From: JAHZMA01 sp965205905
GTDB taxonomy: Bacteria > Pseudomonadota > Alphaproteobacteria > JABAAW01 > JAHZMA01
Assembly: GCA_965205905.1 (NCBI GenBank)
Contig: CBDBHZ010000011.1
Coordinates: 62,001 to 126,000 of the forward strand
DNA length: 64,000 bases
Direction of reading: 5' to 3'
The notes under the pieces are model-generated. The model was not told the DNA's origin. It ran no database searches and saw only the letters and a list, made by a program, of their open reading frames with translations. Numbering within the stretch: the first letter of the stretch is position 1; every line of letters begins with the position of its first letter. This document shows, piece by piece, positions 8,691-17,939 of this stretch. Both the position numbers and the translations under genes were made by a program.

Positions 8691-9551
8691 TCACGGCCAT
8701 TTCGCCAATGGCGGCAATGATGACAATACCGCTTTCACATTACCGCCCGTCATTAAACCGAACCGTGTGCCTCTATCGTAAATCAGATTAAATTCGGTAT
8801 AATGTCCGCGCTTAATATATTGTTGCTCTTGATGGCTAGCATCGTAAGAATCGTTAATATGTGCGCGCACCATTTTCGGATAGGTTTCTAAAAAACACTG
8901 CCCCACCTGTTTGGTAAATTCAAAATCCTGTTGCCAATCATTTTCCAAATCATCGTAAAAAATACCACCCACCCCGCGCTTGATATTGCGATGAATGATG
9001 GTGAAATAATCATCGGCTTTCTTGCTAAATTTAGGATAATAATCAGGGTGATGCCTATCGCATAATTGTTTCAGCGCGTTATGAAATTGCTTGGTATCGG
9101 CATCATTCGGGAATATCGGGTTTAAATCTATGCCGCCGCCAAACCATTTTTTAGCGGTAACAATCATGCGGGTATTCATATGCACAGGTGGCACAAAAGG
9201 GTTGCGCGGGTGCGTGATAAGCGAAATACCCGATGCCCAAAATTTACCATCACTTTCTTGACCGCCCGGAATTTCATTGCGGAATTTTTCTGAAAAACTG
9301 CCCTCAACCACCGATATATTCACCGCCGCTTTTTCAAATACATTGCCATGCAAGGTGGATATTTCACCACCGCCACCATCAGCGTTTGAAACTTCATCTT
9401 CGCGTTGCCAATGCTCGCGTTTGAATTTTGAGGGTTTTGCATGTGGGGCAAATTCAGCTTCTATGGTTTCAAATTCGGCGCAGATTCTATCACGCAAATC
9501 CCGAAACCAACCGACTGCCATTTGTTTCTCTTTATTAATGTCGCTACTCAT
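8691..9551 (-). CDS. hemF: Oxygen-dependent coproporphyrinogen III oxidase
   Basis: Converts coproporphyrinogen III to protoporphyrinogen IX with oxygen in haem synthesis. 286 residues from the ATG at 9551; an upstream frame to 9602 runs into trmL and is not needed. Family hallmarks are visible: GGGGEISTLHGNVFEKAAVN near residue 60, ASGISLITHPRNPFVPPVHMNTRM, KKWFGGGIDLNP, a central RGVGGIFYDDL and the C-terminal RGHYTEFNLIYDRGTRFGL. The start overlaps the trmL stop by 8 bases, so trmL-hemF are coupled. No HemN is present in the window. Confidence 0.95.
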   Translation of the reverse strand: MSSDINKEKQMAVGWFRDLRDRICAEFETIEAEFAPHAKPSKFKREHWQREDEVSNADGGGGEISTLHGNVFEKAAVNISVVEGSFSEKFRNEIPGGQESDGKFWASGISLITHPRNPFVPPVHMNTRMIVTAKKWFGGGIDLNPIFPNDADTKQFHNALKQLCDRHHPDYYPKFSKKADDYFTIIHRNIKRGVGGIFYDDLENDWQQDFEFTKQVGQCFLETYPKMVRAHINDSYDASHQEQQYIKRGHYTEFNLIYDRGTRFGLMTGGNVKAVLSSLPPLAKWP

Positions 9552-10041
9552 GGTGTTTCTTTCTGATATGATGATGAAAATGTGCGGTGGCAATGGCGGC
9601 ACTCATTGCCAGATTCAGCGAACGGGCATGAATCGGAATCAGCAATCTCGCATCGCAATGCTGATGCACATATTCAGGCGCGCCTGCTGATTCATTGCCG
9701 AATAATAAAATATCATCTTGGTTAAAATCAAAATCATCATAGCAGTGATTGCCTTTGGTGGTAAATAGAATCAATCTTTTACCCTTATGTTTTTGCCAAT
9801 CTGTAAAAGCCTGCCAATCATCATGGCGATTCAGCGTTAAATCGTTGCGGTAATCCATCGCGCTTCTTTGCCATTGTTTTTGCGAAAACACAAATCCGCA
9901 TGGCTCAATAATATCCAGCGCCATGTTGAAACAGCTAGCAAGTCGCATAATCGCGCCCGTATTTTGCGGAATATCAGGCTGAAACAAGGCGATATGCGCT
10001 TGATTGCTGGCAATGCTAAAATCAGAATCTTCTGGAATCAT
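9544..10041 (-). CDS. trmL: tRNA (cytidine/uridine-34 2'-O)-methyltransferase
   Basis: SPOUT-fold methyltransferase that modifies the wobble ribose of certain leucine tRNAs using S-adenosylmethionine. 165 residues, close to the family size. Conserved motifs are in order: IALFQPDIPQNTGAIMRL near the N-terminus, a central LLFGNESAGAPE and a C-terminal SLNLAMSAAIAT, which together form the knotted cofactor site. On the minus strand a TATAAT (10063-10058) and AGGA seven bases before the ATG give a plausible short-leader promoter. hemF overlaps its end. Confidence 0.9.
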   Translation of the reverse strand: MIPEDSDFSIASNQAHIALFQPDIPQNTGAIMRLASCFNMALDIIEPCGFVFSQKQWQRSAMDYRNDLTLNRHDDWQAFTDWQKHKGKRLILFTTKGNHCYDDFDFNQDDILLFGNESAGAPEYVHQHCDARLLIPIHARSLNLAMSAAIATAHFHHHIRKKHHE

Positions 10042-10096
10042 ATTTAAGTCCTACACTATTATATCATGATTTTAATGATTTTAACATAATTTACCA

Positions 10097-10125
10097 TTGA
10101 GATTTAAGTGTTTTTTAGGTAAAAT
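10097..10125 (+). promoter_or_regulatory. Likely promoter of the nuo operon
   Basis: TTGAGA (10097-10102), a 17-base spacer and TAAAAT (10120-10125) precede nuoA by about 75 bases. It is the best match in the 160-base gap between trmL and nuoA. The nuoA ribosome site AAGGTGG at 10193-10199 is strong. Confidence 0.5.
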
Positions 10126-10201
10126 CAAAAAATCTTAAAATTAAGTGTGAATTTTATAATATTTTGATGCATCATGAAACAAAATAAACTATAAGGTGGT
10201 T

Positions 10202-10567
10202 ATGGATCCGTTTTTTCAAGAATATCTGGCTGTATTAGTCTTTATCGTCATCGCTTGTGGGCTATCGCTGGTGATGGTGCTTGGTAGCTATTTGGTTGGC
10301 GCAAAAAAGCCCGACCCCGAAAAATTATCCGCTTATGAATGCGGATTTGAAGCCTTTGATGATGCCCGCACCCGTTTTGATGTTAGATTTTATTTGGTAA
10401 CATTATTATTCATCATTTTTGATGTTGAGGTGGCATTTTTGTTTCCTTGGGCAATTTCTTTGGGCAAAATTGGGCTTTACGGCTTTTGGTCGATGATGAT
10501 TTTCTTAAGTATTTTAACCATCGGCTTTGTGTATGAATGGCGAAAAGGAGCATTGGATTGGGAATAG
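10202..10567 (+). CDS. nuoA: NADH-quinone oxidoreductase subunit A
   Basis: Membrane subunit of complex I, 121 residues from the ATG at 10202 (AAGGTGG five bases upstream decides this over the GTG at 10196). Three membrane helices are visible, with the conserved loop KLSAYECGFEAFDDARTRFDVRFYLVTLLF after helix 1 that carries the acidic residues of the quinone-site region. First gene of the operon; its end overlaps the nuoB start. Confidence 0.95.
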   Translation: MDPFFQEYLAVLVFIVIACGLSLVMVLGSYLVGAKKPDPEKLSAYECGFEAFDDARTRFDVRFYLVTLLFIIFDVEVAFLFPWAISLGKIGLYGFWSMMIFLSILTIGFVYEWRKGALDWE

Positions 10568-11106
10568 AAACACCATCTGAAATCGTTAAAGGGCGTGACC
10601 ATATCTCTGATGAAGATTTGATGAGACGCTTAACGGGTGAAGTTCAAGATAAAGGCTTTGTCAGCACCAATTTAGATAGTTTGGTGGCATGGGCGCGCAC
10701 AGGCTCGCTATGGCCGATGACTTTCGGGCTTGCTTGTTGTGCGGTTGAAATGATTCATGCCTATATGCCCCGCTATGATTTGGATAGGTTAGGGGTTGTG
10801 CCACGCGCATCACCGCGCCAATCTGATGTGATGATTGTGGCAGGCACACTCACCAATAAAATGGCGCCTGCATTGCGTAAAGTCTATGACCAAATGCCAG
10901 AGCCACGTTGGGTGATTTCTATGGGGTCTTGCGCCAATGGCGGTGGCTATTATCATTATTCCTATTCGGTGGTGCGCGGTTGCGACCGTATCGTGCCAGT
11001 GGATATTTATGTGCCGGGCTGTCCGCCTTCGGCTGAAGCGTTGGTTTATGGCATTTTGCAATTACAGAAAAAAATTAAACGCACCACTTCGGTAACGCGT
11101 ATTTAG
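10558..11106 (+). CDS. nuoB: NADH-quinone oxidoreductase subunit B
   Basis: Peripheral complex I subunit that holds iron-sulfur cluster N2 next to the quinone pocket. Cluster ligands are seen in FGLACCAVEM, MGSCANGGG and VPGCPPSAEALVYGI. A TTG at 10558 is chosen because AAAAGGAG ends seven bases before it; it gives 182 residues. An ATG at 10537 would add seven residues (MAKRSIG) by reading through that ribosome site. The start lies inside the end of nuoA. Confidence 0.93.
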   Translation: MGIETPSEIVKGRDHISDEDLMRRLTGEVQDKGFVSTNLDSLVAWARTGSLWPMTFGLACCAVEMIHAYMPRYDLDRLGVVPRASPRQSDVMIVAGTLTNKMAPALRKVYDQMPEPRWVISMGSCANGGGYYHYSYSVVRGCDRIVPVDIYVPGCPPSAEALVYGILQLQKKIKRTTSVTRI

Positions 11107-11112
11107 AGGATA

Positions 11113-11769
11113 ATGGTGTCTCAGCAAGCTAAATTACTACCTTATGGTGGCATGGATACGATTGCAAATGTTATCGGGCGTTTCGGTGATAAGGTGCAAG
11201 ATGATAGCGATGTTGCGCGTGGCGAGGCATCACTGATTGTTGCTGTCGATGCCTTGCGCGATGTGATGACTTATCTGCGGAATAATAGTCAATGCTTGTT
11301 TTCATCTTTGATGGATATTTGCGGTGCTGATTATCCGCAACGTGCCGAACGGTTTGATATTGTGTATCATCTGTTATCAATCGAGCATAATATGCGTATC
11401 AGGTTGAAAGTCCGTGCCGATGCAGAAACCATCGTGCCGTCTTTGGTGGATATTTGGGCATCAGCAGGTTGGTTTGAACGCGAATGTTGGGATATGTATG
11501 GCGTTTTTTTCGCGGAACATCCCGATTTACGCCGCATCTTAACCGATTATGGTTTTTCAGGACATCCGTTACGCAAAGATTTTCCGCTAACTGGCTATAC
11601 CGAAGTGCGCTATAATGATGAGCTAGCAAGGGTGGTGCATGAACCTGTTGCGCTCAATGCCGATTATCGCGATTTTGACTTTGAATCGCCATGGGAAGCG
11701 GTCGGCGATTTGCCGATACGCGATAATAAAAGCGGTAATGGCGATAATCAAAAAGATGGTGGCAAGTAA
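11113..11769 (+). CDS. nuoC: NADH-quinone oxidoreductase subunit C
   Basis: 30-kDa-type peripheral subunit of complex I linking NuoD to the quinone module, 218 residues. The family signature ERECWDMYGVFFAEHPDLRRILTDYGF followed by GHPLRKDFPLTGY is intact at about 136-175. An AGAGGA stretch lies directly before the start; GTG at 11116 is an alternative start. The last 15 residues are hydrophilic and variable. nuoC is separate from nuoD here, unlike the fused form of enterobacteria. Confidence 0.94.
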   Translation: MVSQQAKLLPYGGMDTIANVIGRFGDKVQDDSDVARGEASLIVAVDALRDVMTYLRNNSQCLFSSLMDICGADYPQRAERFDIVYHLLSIEHNMRIRLKVRADAETIVPSLVDIWASAGWFERECWDMYGVFFAEHPDLRRILTDYGFSGHPLRKDFPLTGYTEVRYNDELARVVHEPVALNADYRDFDFESPWEAVGDLPIRDNKSGNGDNQKDGGK

Positions 11770-11773
11770 CATC

Positions 11774-12980
11774 ATGTCAGATATACAATATAATAAGCAA
11801 AAAGACCCAACTTTACGCACCCTCACCATGAATTTTGGACCGCAACATCCGGCGGCACATGGTGTGTTACGCTTGGTGATGGAAATGGATGGCGAGGTGA
11901 TTGAACGGCTCGATTCGCATATCGGCTTGTTGCATCGTGGCACTGAAAAATTGATTGAGCATAAAACTTATCTGCAAGCCATGCCCTATTTTGATAGGCT
12001 AGATTATGTTGCACCGATGAGCCAAGAACATGCTTTTGTGCTTAGCGGCTGAAAGATTGCTGAATTTAGAAGTGCCATTGCGCGGGCAATATGTGCGCGT
12101 GTTATTTGCTGAAATCTCACGCATCTTAAATCACTTGCTGAATGTAACTGCCTATGGGCTAGATTTGGGTGCAATTACGCCATCATTATGGGGGTTTGAG
12201 CATCGCGAAAAATTGATGGAATTTTACGAAGGTGTTAGTGGCTCGCGCCTCCATGCCGCCTATTTTCGTGTTGGTGGGGTGCATCAAGATATGCCCGAAG
12301 GCATGACACAAGCGATTGCTGAATGGGCTATTGATTTTCGCAAATTCTTAAAAGATTTAGATAATTTACTCACCGATAACCGTATCTTTAAGCAACGGTC
12401 GGTGGATATTGGCATTATCAGCAAGCAACAGGCATTGGCATGGGGCATGACGGGTCCTATGTTGCGTAGCGCAGGCGTGGCATGGGATTTACGCAAGCAA
12501 CAGCCTTATGATGTCTATGATGAGTTGGATTTTGAAATCCCTGTTGGGTCGCATGGCGATTGCTATGACCGCTATTTGGTGAGGATGTTAGAGATGGAAC
12601 AGTCGCTCTCACTCATAGAGCAATGTTTGGAAAAAATGCCGAAAACAGGCGCGGTGAATCATCAAAGCAGTAAATTCACTCCACCGAAACGCGAAGAAAT
12701 GAAGCACTCAATGGAAGCCTTGATTCACCATTTCAAGCTGTATACTGAAGGGTTTCATGTGCCAGAGGGCGAGACTTATTGCGCGGTGGAAGCCCCCAAA
12801 GGCGAGTTTGCGGTGTATTTGGTTTCTGATGGGTCTAACCGCCCCTATCGCTGTAAAATTCGTGCGCCGGGCTTTGCCCATTTGCAAGCTTTTGAGATGT
12901 TATCGATTGGGCATATGTTGGCTGATTCAGTGGCGATTTTAGGCTCGATGGATGTCGTATTTGGTGAGATTGATAGGTAG
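11774..12980 (+). CDS. nuoD: NADH-quinone oxidoreductase subunit D, with +1 frameshift
   Basis: 49-kDa-type peripheral subunit forming the quinone-binding cavity with NuoB. The reading frame breaks: 11774-12052 encodes the N-terminus (NFGPQHPAAHGVLRL ... MSQEHAFVL, then SG and stop), and from about 12042 the next frame gives AAERLLNLEVPLRGQYVRVLF through to the end. Skipping one base near 12041-12044 restores a 401-residue protein matching the family throughout, ending in the expected FGEIDR. The local sequence is CTT AGC GGC TGA; CTT followed by A allows a tRNA-Leu slip from CTT to TTA. It may be a sequencing error, a real mutation or recoding. Other nuo genes are intact. Confidence 0.9.
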
Positions 12981-12987
12981 TAATATC

Positions 12988-13560
12988 ATGGCAAAAAAAT
13001 TTCAATTTCAAAATCAAGAGGAAGTAACCCGCGCCATTGCGAAATACCCTGAAGGCAGGCAGGCATCGGCAGTGCTGGCATTGTTAGATTTGGCACAGCG
13101 CGAAAATCAGCAAACCAATCATGTAACGGACGAGGCTATTACGGCAATCGCCACCACATTAGCCATGCCCGAAATTCGGGTGCGCGAAGTGGCAAGTTTT
13201 TTCACCATGATTAACCTAAAACCTGTCGGTAAATATCATTTGCAATTATGTGGCACAACGCCCTGCATGTTATGTGGCGCGCAAAAAATAAAGCAGGTGA
13301 TTATGGATAATCTAAATATTGGCGAGGGGGATACCAGTGCTGATGGCATGTTTACCCTTACCGAAGTTGAATGTTTGGGGGCATGTGTGAATGCGCCGAT
13401 TGTGCAAATCAATGATGATTATTACGAAGATATTAGCCCTGAAGATATGCAAAAACTAATAACAGATATGCAAAATGATAATCTGCCAAAGCCCGGCTCT
13501 TGTTCTGGTCGCCTAAATTCCGCGCCTGCTGGAGTGATGCAAACGGTGAGTAGGAAATAA
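12988..13560 (+). CDS. nuoE: NADH-quinone oxidoreductase subunit E
   Basis: 24-kDa-type subunit of the NADH dehydrogenase module, carrying a [2Fe-2S] cluster; 190 residues from the ATG at 12988, eight bases after nuoD ends. The thioredoxin-like domain shows the four ligands in CGTTPCMLCG and ECLGACVNAP. The helical N-terminal region includes the usual REVASFFTMINLKPVGKYH approach to the cluster. The C-terminal 25 residues (KPGSCSGRLNSAP) are variable. Confidence 0.94.
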   Translation: MAKKFQFQNQEEVTRAIAKYPEGRQASAVLALLDLAQRENQQTNHVTDEAITAIATTLAMPEIRVREVASFFTMINLKPVGKYHLQLCGTTPCMLCGAQKIKQVIMDNLNIGEGDTSADGMFTLTEVECLGACVNAPIVQINDDYYEDISPEDMQKLITDMQNDNLPKPGSCSGRLNSAPAGVMQTVSRK

Positions 13561-13562
13561 CA

Positions 13563-14837
13563 ATGCTAGCAGATAAAGACCGCATATTTACCAATCTTTA
13601 TGGTGAGGCAGAATGGCAGTTGAAAGCCGCACAATCGCGTGGCATTTGGGCGGATACCGCGCAATATATCAAAAAAGGTCGCGCTTGGATTACTGATGAG
13701 GTAAAAGCATCAGGTTTACGCGGACGTGGCGGTGCAGGTTTCCCTACTGGCTTAAAATGGTCATTCATGCCACCTAAAACTGATAAACCCTCTTATTTGG
13801 TGGTCAATGCCGATGAATCCGAACCCGGCACATGCAAAGACCGCGATATTATTCGCCATGAGCCGCATCGCCTGATTGAAGGCTCGGTATTGGCAGCAGT
13901 CGGCATGGATGTTGGTGCAGTTTATATTTATATTCGCGGTGAATTTGTGCGCGAGGCACAGATTTTAGAAGCGGCAGTATCTGAAGCCTATGATGCAGGG
14001 CTGATTGGCAAAAATGCTTGCAAATCAGGTTATGATGTTGATGTCTATATCCATCGCGGTGCGGGGGCTTATATTTGCGGTGAAGAAACCGCTTTGTTGG
14101 AAAGTTTAGAGGGCAAAAAGGGTCAACCGCGCTTAAAGCCACCTTTTCCAGCAGGTGTTGGGCTTTATGGTTGCCCAACCACAGTCAATAATGTTGAAAC
14201 CATTGCCGCTGTGCCAGAAATCTTGAAACGGGGCGCAAGCTGGTTTAAGAAATTCGGGCGCGAGAATAATCACGGCACAAAAGTTTTTTGCATTTCGGGG
14301 CATGTCAATAAGCCTTGCAATGTAGAAGAGGCGATGTCAGTGCCACTGATTGATTTGATTGAAAAACATGCAGGCGGTGTGCGTGGCGGTTGGAATAATT
14401 TATTGGCAATTATACCGGGCGGTTCTTCCGTGCCAATGTTGCCCAAAGCGATTTGCGATACTGTGTTGATGGATTTTGATGCGCTGAAAGAAGTGCAAAG
14501 CGGGCTTGGCACTGCAGGCGTGATTGTGATGGATAAATCCACTGATGTGATTGCGGCGATTGCCAGATTATCAAAATTTTATAAGCATGAATCTTGTGGG
14601 CAATGCACGCCATGCCGTGAAGGCACAGGTTGGATGTGGCGCATGATGGAACGGTTGGTGCGTGGGCAAGCCACGATGGAAGAGGTGGATTTGCTGTATC
14701 AGGTTACCAAACAGGTGGAAGGGCATACAATTTGTGCCTTAGGCGATGCGGCGGCATGGCCGATTCAAGGGTTGCTCGCCCATTTCCGCAGTGAAATTAA
14801 AGCGCGTATTATTGAAAATTCAGGAAAGGCGGCTTGA
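13563..14837 (+). CDS. nuoF: NADH-quinone oxidoreductase subunit F
   Basis: 51-kDa-type catalytic subunit that oxidises NADH using FMN and passes electrons to a [4Fe-4S] cluster. 424 residues. The glycine-rich nucleotide site GLRGRGGAGFPTGLKW is at about 51-66, the FMN segment NADESEPGTCKDRD follows, and cluster ligands lie in ESCGQCTPCREG with a distant Cys in HTICALGD. It starts two bases after nuoE. Confidence 0.96.
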   Translation: MLADKDRIFTNLYGEAEWQLKAAQSRGIWADTAQYIKKGRAWITDEVKASGLRGRGGAGFPTGLKWSFMPPKTDKPSYLVVNADESEPGTCKDRDIIRHEPHRLIEGSVLAAVGMDVGAVYIYIRGEFVREAQILEAAVSEAYDAGLIGKNACKSGYDVDVYIHRGAGAYICGEETALLESLEGKKGQPRLKPPFPAGVGLYGCPTTVNNVETIAAVPEILKRGASWFKKFGRENNHGTKVFCISGHVNKPCNVEEAMSVPLIDLIEKHAGGVRGGWNNLLAIIPGGSSVPMLPKAICDTVLMDFDALKEVQSGLGTAGVIVMDKSTDVIAAIARLSKFYKHESCGQCTPCREGTGWMWRMMERLVRGQATMEEVDLLYQVTKQVEGHTICALGDAAAWPIQGLLAHFRSEIKARIIENSGKAA

Positions 14838-14845
14838 GGGATATT

Positions 14846-16918
14846 ATGCCGAAACTAACGATAAATGATGTTGAGTTAGAGGTTGCAAACGGTATCACCG
14901 TGTTGCAGGCATGTGAACAAGCGGGGCATGAAATCCCACGTTTTTGTTACCATGACCGCTTATCAATCGCCGGTAATTGCCGTATGTGTCTGGTGGAAGT
15001 ATCGCCCGGACCACCGAAACCGCAAGCATCTTGTGCCTTGCCAGTGAATGAGGGCATGAAGATTAAAACCGATAGCGCGATGGTGCAAGCGGCGCGCAAA
15101 GGGGTGATGGAATTTTTGCTGATTAACCATCCTTTAGATTGCCCGATTTGCGACCAAGGCGGTGAGTGCGATTTGCAAGACCAAGCGATGGGTTATGGTT
15201 CGGATAGCAGCCGTTATGCCGAAAATAAACGCGCAGTGCTTGATAAATATATGGGGCCATTGATTAAAACCGTGATGACGCGCTGTATCCATTGCACGCG
15301 CTGTGTTCGATTTTCCACCGAAATTGCAGGCGTTGAAGAGATGGGTTTGCTGAATCGTGGCGAACATGCTGAAATCTCAACATTGGAACAAGCGGTGAGT
15401 TCGGAATTATCAGGCAATCTGATTGATTTATGCCCTGTGGGTGCGCTTACCTCAAAACCCTATGCGTTTAAGGCGCGTTCGTGGGAAATGAAAAAACATA
15501 ATGGCATCGATGTTTCTGATGCGATGGGGTCAAATATTCGCATCGATGTGCGTGGCAATGAAGTGATGCGGATTTTACCGCGTCTGCATGAAGAAGTGAA
15601 TCAGGAATGGATTTGCGATAAGGCACGTTTTAGTTATGATGGGTTAAAAGCCAATCGGCTTGACCGTCCTTATATCCGTAATCGGCAAGGGGTGCTAGAA
15701 GAAGCCAGTTGGGATAAAGCATTACAAGTTTCAGCCGATGCCATTAAGCAAAGTGGTGGTTCAGGTTTTGCGGCAATCGCCGGCGATTTATGCGATTTGG
15801 AAAGCATGTATGGCTTAAAACATTTAGCGCAAAGCATGAAATCACCAAATTATGATTGCCGCCAAGATGGCGCACTGTTTTCACATGGGCAACGTGGTGA
15901 TTATTTATTTAACACGGGCATTAGCAATATTGAAAAAGCGGATGCGATTTTATTGGTGGGGGCTAACCCACGAAGTGAAGCACCGCTGATTAACGCCCAT
16001 TTAAGGCAATGCTATTTGCAAGGCGCACTGATTGGGTTGATTGGTGAGGCGGTTGATTTGCGCTATCCTTATCAGCATTTGGGCGATACGCCCGATAATC
16101 TAGCGTCATTATTAAATGGGCGCAGTCAATTTTGCAAAGAATTTATTGATGCTAAAAACCCGATGATTATCGTTGGTGCAGGTGCATTGGCACGTGCCGA
16201 TGGTGCTCAAATTTGGCAATTAGCACGGCAATTTGCCGATAAATATCAGCTGATACGCGATGATTGGAATGGCTTTAACATTCTGCATCACGCAGCATCA
16301 AGGGTAGGCGGTTTAGATATTGGCATGGTGCCTGAAATAGGCGGTTTTGCCAGTAATGATATTGCGGTGAATGCGGTGAAGCAAAATATCAGCACTGTGT
16401 ATTTGCTAGGGGCAGATAATGTGAAATTAGAAGCCTATAATAATTGTTTCGTGATTTATCAGGGGCATCATGGCGATAAGGGCGCGACCCATGCCGATGT
16501 AATTTTACCGGGCTCTACCTATACTGAAAAAAGTGGTATTTATGTTAATTTAGAAGGCCGTGTGCAAGTGAGCGACCAAGCGGCACTGCCACCCGGTGAT
16601 GCGCGCGAGGATTGGAAAATTATCCGCGCACTCTCTGACCGTTTGCATTTAAGCCAACCTTGGAAAGATTTAGATGAATTGCGCGAGCATTTATTTAGCA
16701 ATCATCCGCATCTGGCACGTGAAGATTATATCGAGCGCGAGCCCATCAGCAAGGCTGATAAACATGAAAAATTGATTGATAAAAAATTCACCCTACCGAT
16801 TGATAATTTCTATTTAAGCAATGTGATTGCGCGTGCCTCTAAAACCATGAATCATTGTGTGAATGAGATTCTAGCCACCGATGATATGCCAAGCGAAACA
16901 GATAGGAAAGCAAGTTAA
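14846..16918 (+). CDS. nuoG: NADH-quinone oxidoreductase subunit G
   Basis: 75-kDa-type subunit, about 690 residues, carrying several iron-sulfur clusters of the electron wire. The N-terminal ferredoxin-like domain has the [2Fe-2S] ligands around CYHDRLSIAGNCRMC, then HPLDCPICDQGGECDLQ and the [4Fe-4S] motif RCIHCTRCVRF. The remainder is a degenerate molybdopterin-oxidoreductase domain (WICDKARFSYDGL, then ILVGANPRSEAPLINAHLR). ATG 14846 is preferred: GAGGG lies six bases upstream, and nuoF stops just before it. A TTG at 14834 would add four residues. Confidence 0.95.
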   Translation: MPKLTINDVELEVANGITVLQACEQAGHEIPRFCYHDRLSIAGNCRMCLVEVSPGPPKPQASCALPVNEGMKIKTDSAMVQAARKGVMEFLLINHPLDCPICDQGGECDLQDQAMGYGSDSSRYAENKRAVLDKYMGPLIKTVMTRCIHCTRCVRFSTEIAGVEEMGLLNRGEHAEISTLEQAVSSELSGNLIDLCPVGALTSKPYAFKARSWEMKKHNGIDVSDAMGSNIRIDVRGNEVMRILPRLHEEVNQEWICDKARFSYDGLKANRLDRPYIRNRQGVLEEASWDKALQVSADAIKQSGGSGFAAIAGDLCDLESMYGLKHLAQSMKSPNYDCRQDGALFSHGQRGDYLFNTGISNIEKADAILLVGANPRSEAPLINAHLRQCYLQGALIGLIGEAVDLRYPYQHLGDTPDNLASLLNGRSQFCKEFIDAKNPMIIVGAGALARADGAQIWQLARQFADKYQLIRDDWNGFNILHHAASRVGGLDIGMVPEIGGFASNDIAVNAVKQNISTVYLLGADNVKLEAYNNCFVIYQGHHGDKGATHADVILPGSTYTEKSGIYVNLEGRVQVSDQAALPPGDAREDWKIIRALSDRLHLSQPWKDLDELREHLFSNHPHLAREDYIEREPISKADKHEKLIDKKFTLPIDNFYLSNVIARASKTMNHCVNEILATDDMPSETDRKAS

Positions 16919-17926
16919 ATGGCGTTTTTTAATGATTACATCATTCCTGCTTTATGGCTGATTGGTAGCATTCTACTGATTGTGGTGCCGTTGATGATTG
17001 CAATGGCTTATCTTACTTTGATGGAGCGCAAAGTAATGGGTTGGATGCAGCGGCGCAAAGGCCCTAATGTGGTGGGTGCGTTTGGTTTATTGCAACCATT
17101 TGCTGATGGTTTAAAATTATTCGTCAAAGAAACCATCATCCCCGCAGGCGCAAATCGAATCCTATTCTTGCTAGGGCCGATGATTACATTCTCGCTGGCA
17201 ATATTGGCATGGGCGGTGGTGCCGTTTGGCGATGGCTTGGTGCTAGCCGATATTAATGTGGGCGTGCTCTATCTATTGGCAACCTCATCATTAGGGGTGT
17301 ATGGCATCATCATTGCAGGCTGGGCATCTAATTCTAAATATCCGTTTTTGGGAGCGATTCGAAGCGCGGCGCAGATGGTTTCTTACGAATTGCCGATTGG
17401 CATGATTGTGGTGATTGTGTTGCTATGTGCGGGTTCGCTAAATCTTTCTGATATTGTGCGCTCGCAACAAGATTTTTGGTATGTGTTACCCTTATTCCCG
17501 ATGGCAGTGATTTTCTTTATTTGCATTTTGGCTGAAACCAATCGTGCACCGTTTGATTTACCCGAAAGCGAGAGTGAGCTTGTATCGGGCTATAATGTTG
17601 AATATTCGGCAATGACTTTTGCTTTGTTTTTTCTAGGCGAATATATCAATATGATATTGATGAGCGCGTTTTTTGTGATTTTATTTTTGGGCGGTTGGCT
17701 ATCTCCGTTTGCGATTGCACCTTTTATTTGGTTAGAAGGCCCAATATGGTTTGCGCTGAAGATATTCTTTGTGCTATTCCTATTCATCTGGATGCGGGCA
17801 ACATTCCCGCGCTACCGTTACGACCAATTAATGCGTTTAGGCTGGAAAATATTCTTACCAATCACCCTATTATGGTTGGTTGGCACTGCCTTTGTGTTAT
17901 TATGGTTTGATTTACTACCGAATTGA
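16919..17926 (+). CDS. nuoH: NADH-quinone oxidoreductase subunit H
   Basis: Membrane subunit that joins the peripheral arm to the proton-pumping arm and completes the quinone chamber. 335 residues, about eight membrane helices. Conserved loops are seen in TLMERKVMGWMQRRKGPNVVG and in the acidic ETNRAPFDLPESESELVSGYNVEYS segment. The ATG directly follows the nuoG stop. A late RATFPRYRYDQLM segment is also typical. Confidence 0.95.
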   Translation: MAFFNDYIIPALWLIGSILLIVVPLMIAMAYLTLMERKVMGWMQRRKGPNVVGAFGLLQPFADGLKLFVKETIIPAGANRILFLLGPMITFSLAILAWAVVPFGDGLVLADINVGVLYLLATSSLGVYGIIIAGWASNSKYPFLGAIRSAAQMVSYELPIGMIVVIVLLCAGSLNLSDIVRSQQDFWYVLPLFPMAVIFFICILAETNRAPFDLPESESELVSGYNVEYSAMTFALFFLGEYINMILMSAFFVILFLGGWLSPFAIAPFIWLEGPIWFALKIFFVLFLFIWMRATFPRYRYDQLMRLGWKIFLPITLLWLVGTAFVLLWFDLLPN

Positions 17927-17939
17927 GAGATGGTTTGAT

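Noticed and set aside
11639..11773. 45-codon N-terminal extension of nuoD
   Set aside because: It overlaps nuoC and does not resemble NuoD; the ATG at 11774 matches the family start.
17880..17939. Earlier nuoI start inside nuoH
   Set aside because: The extra 20 residues are the nuoH end in another frame; NuoI proteins begin near the MLKQRMKSF start.
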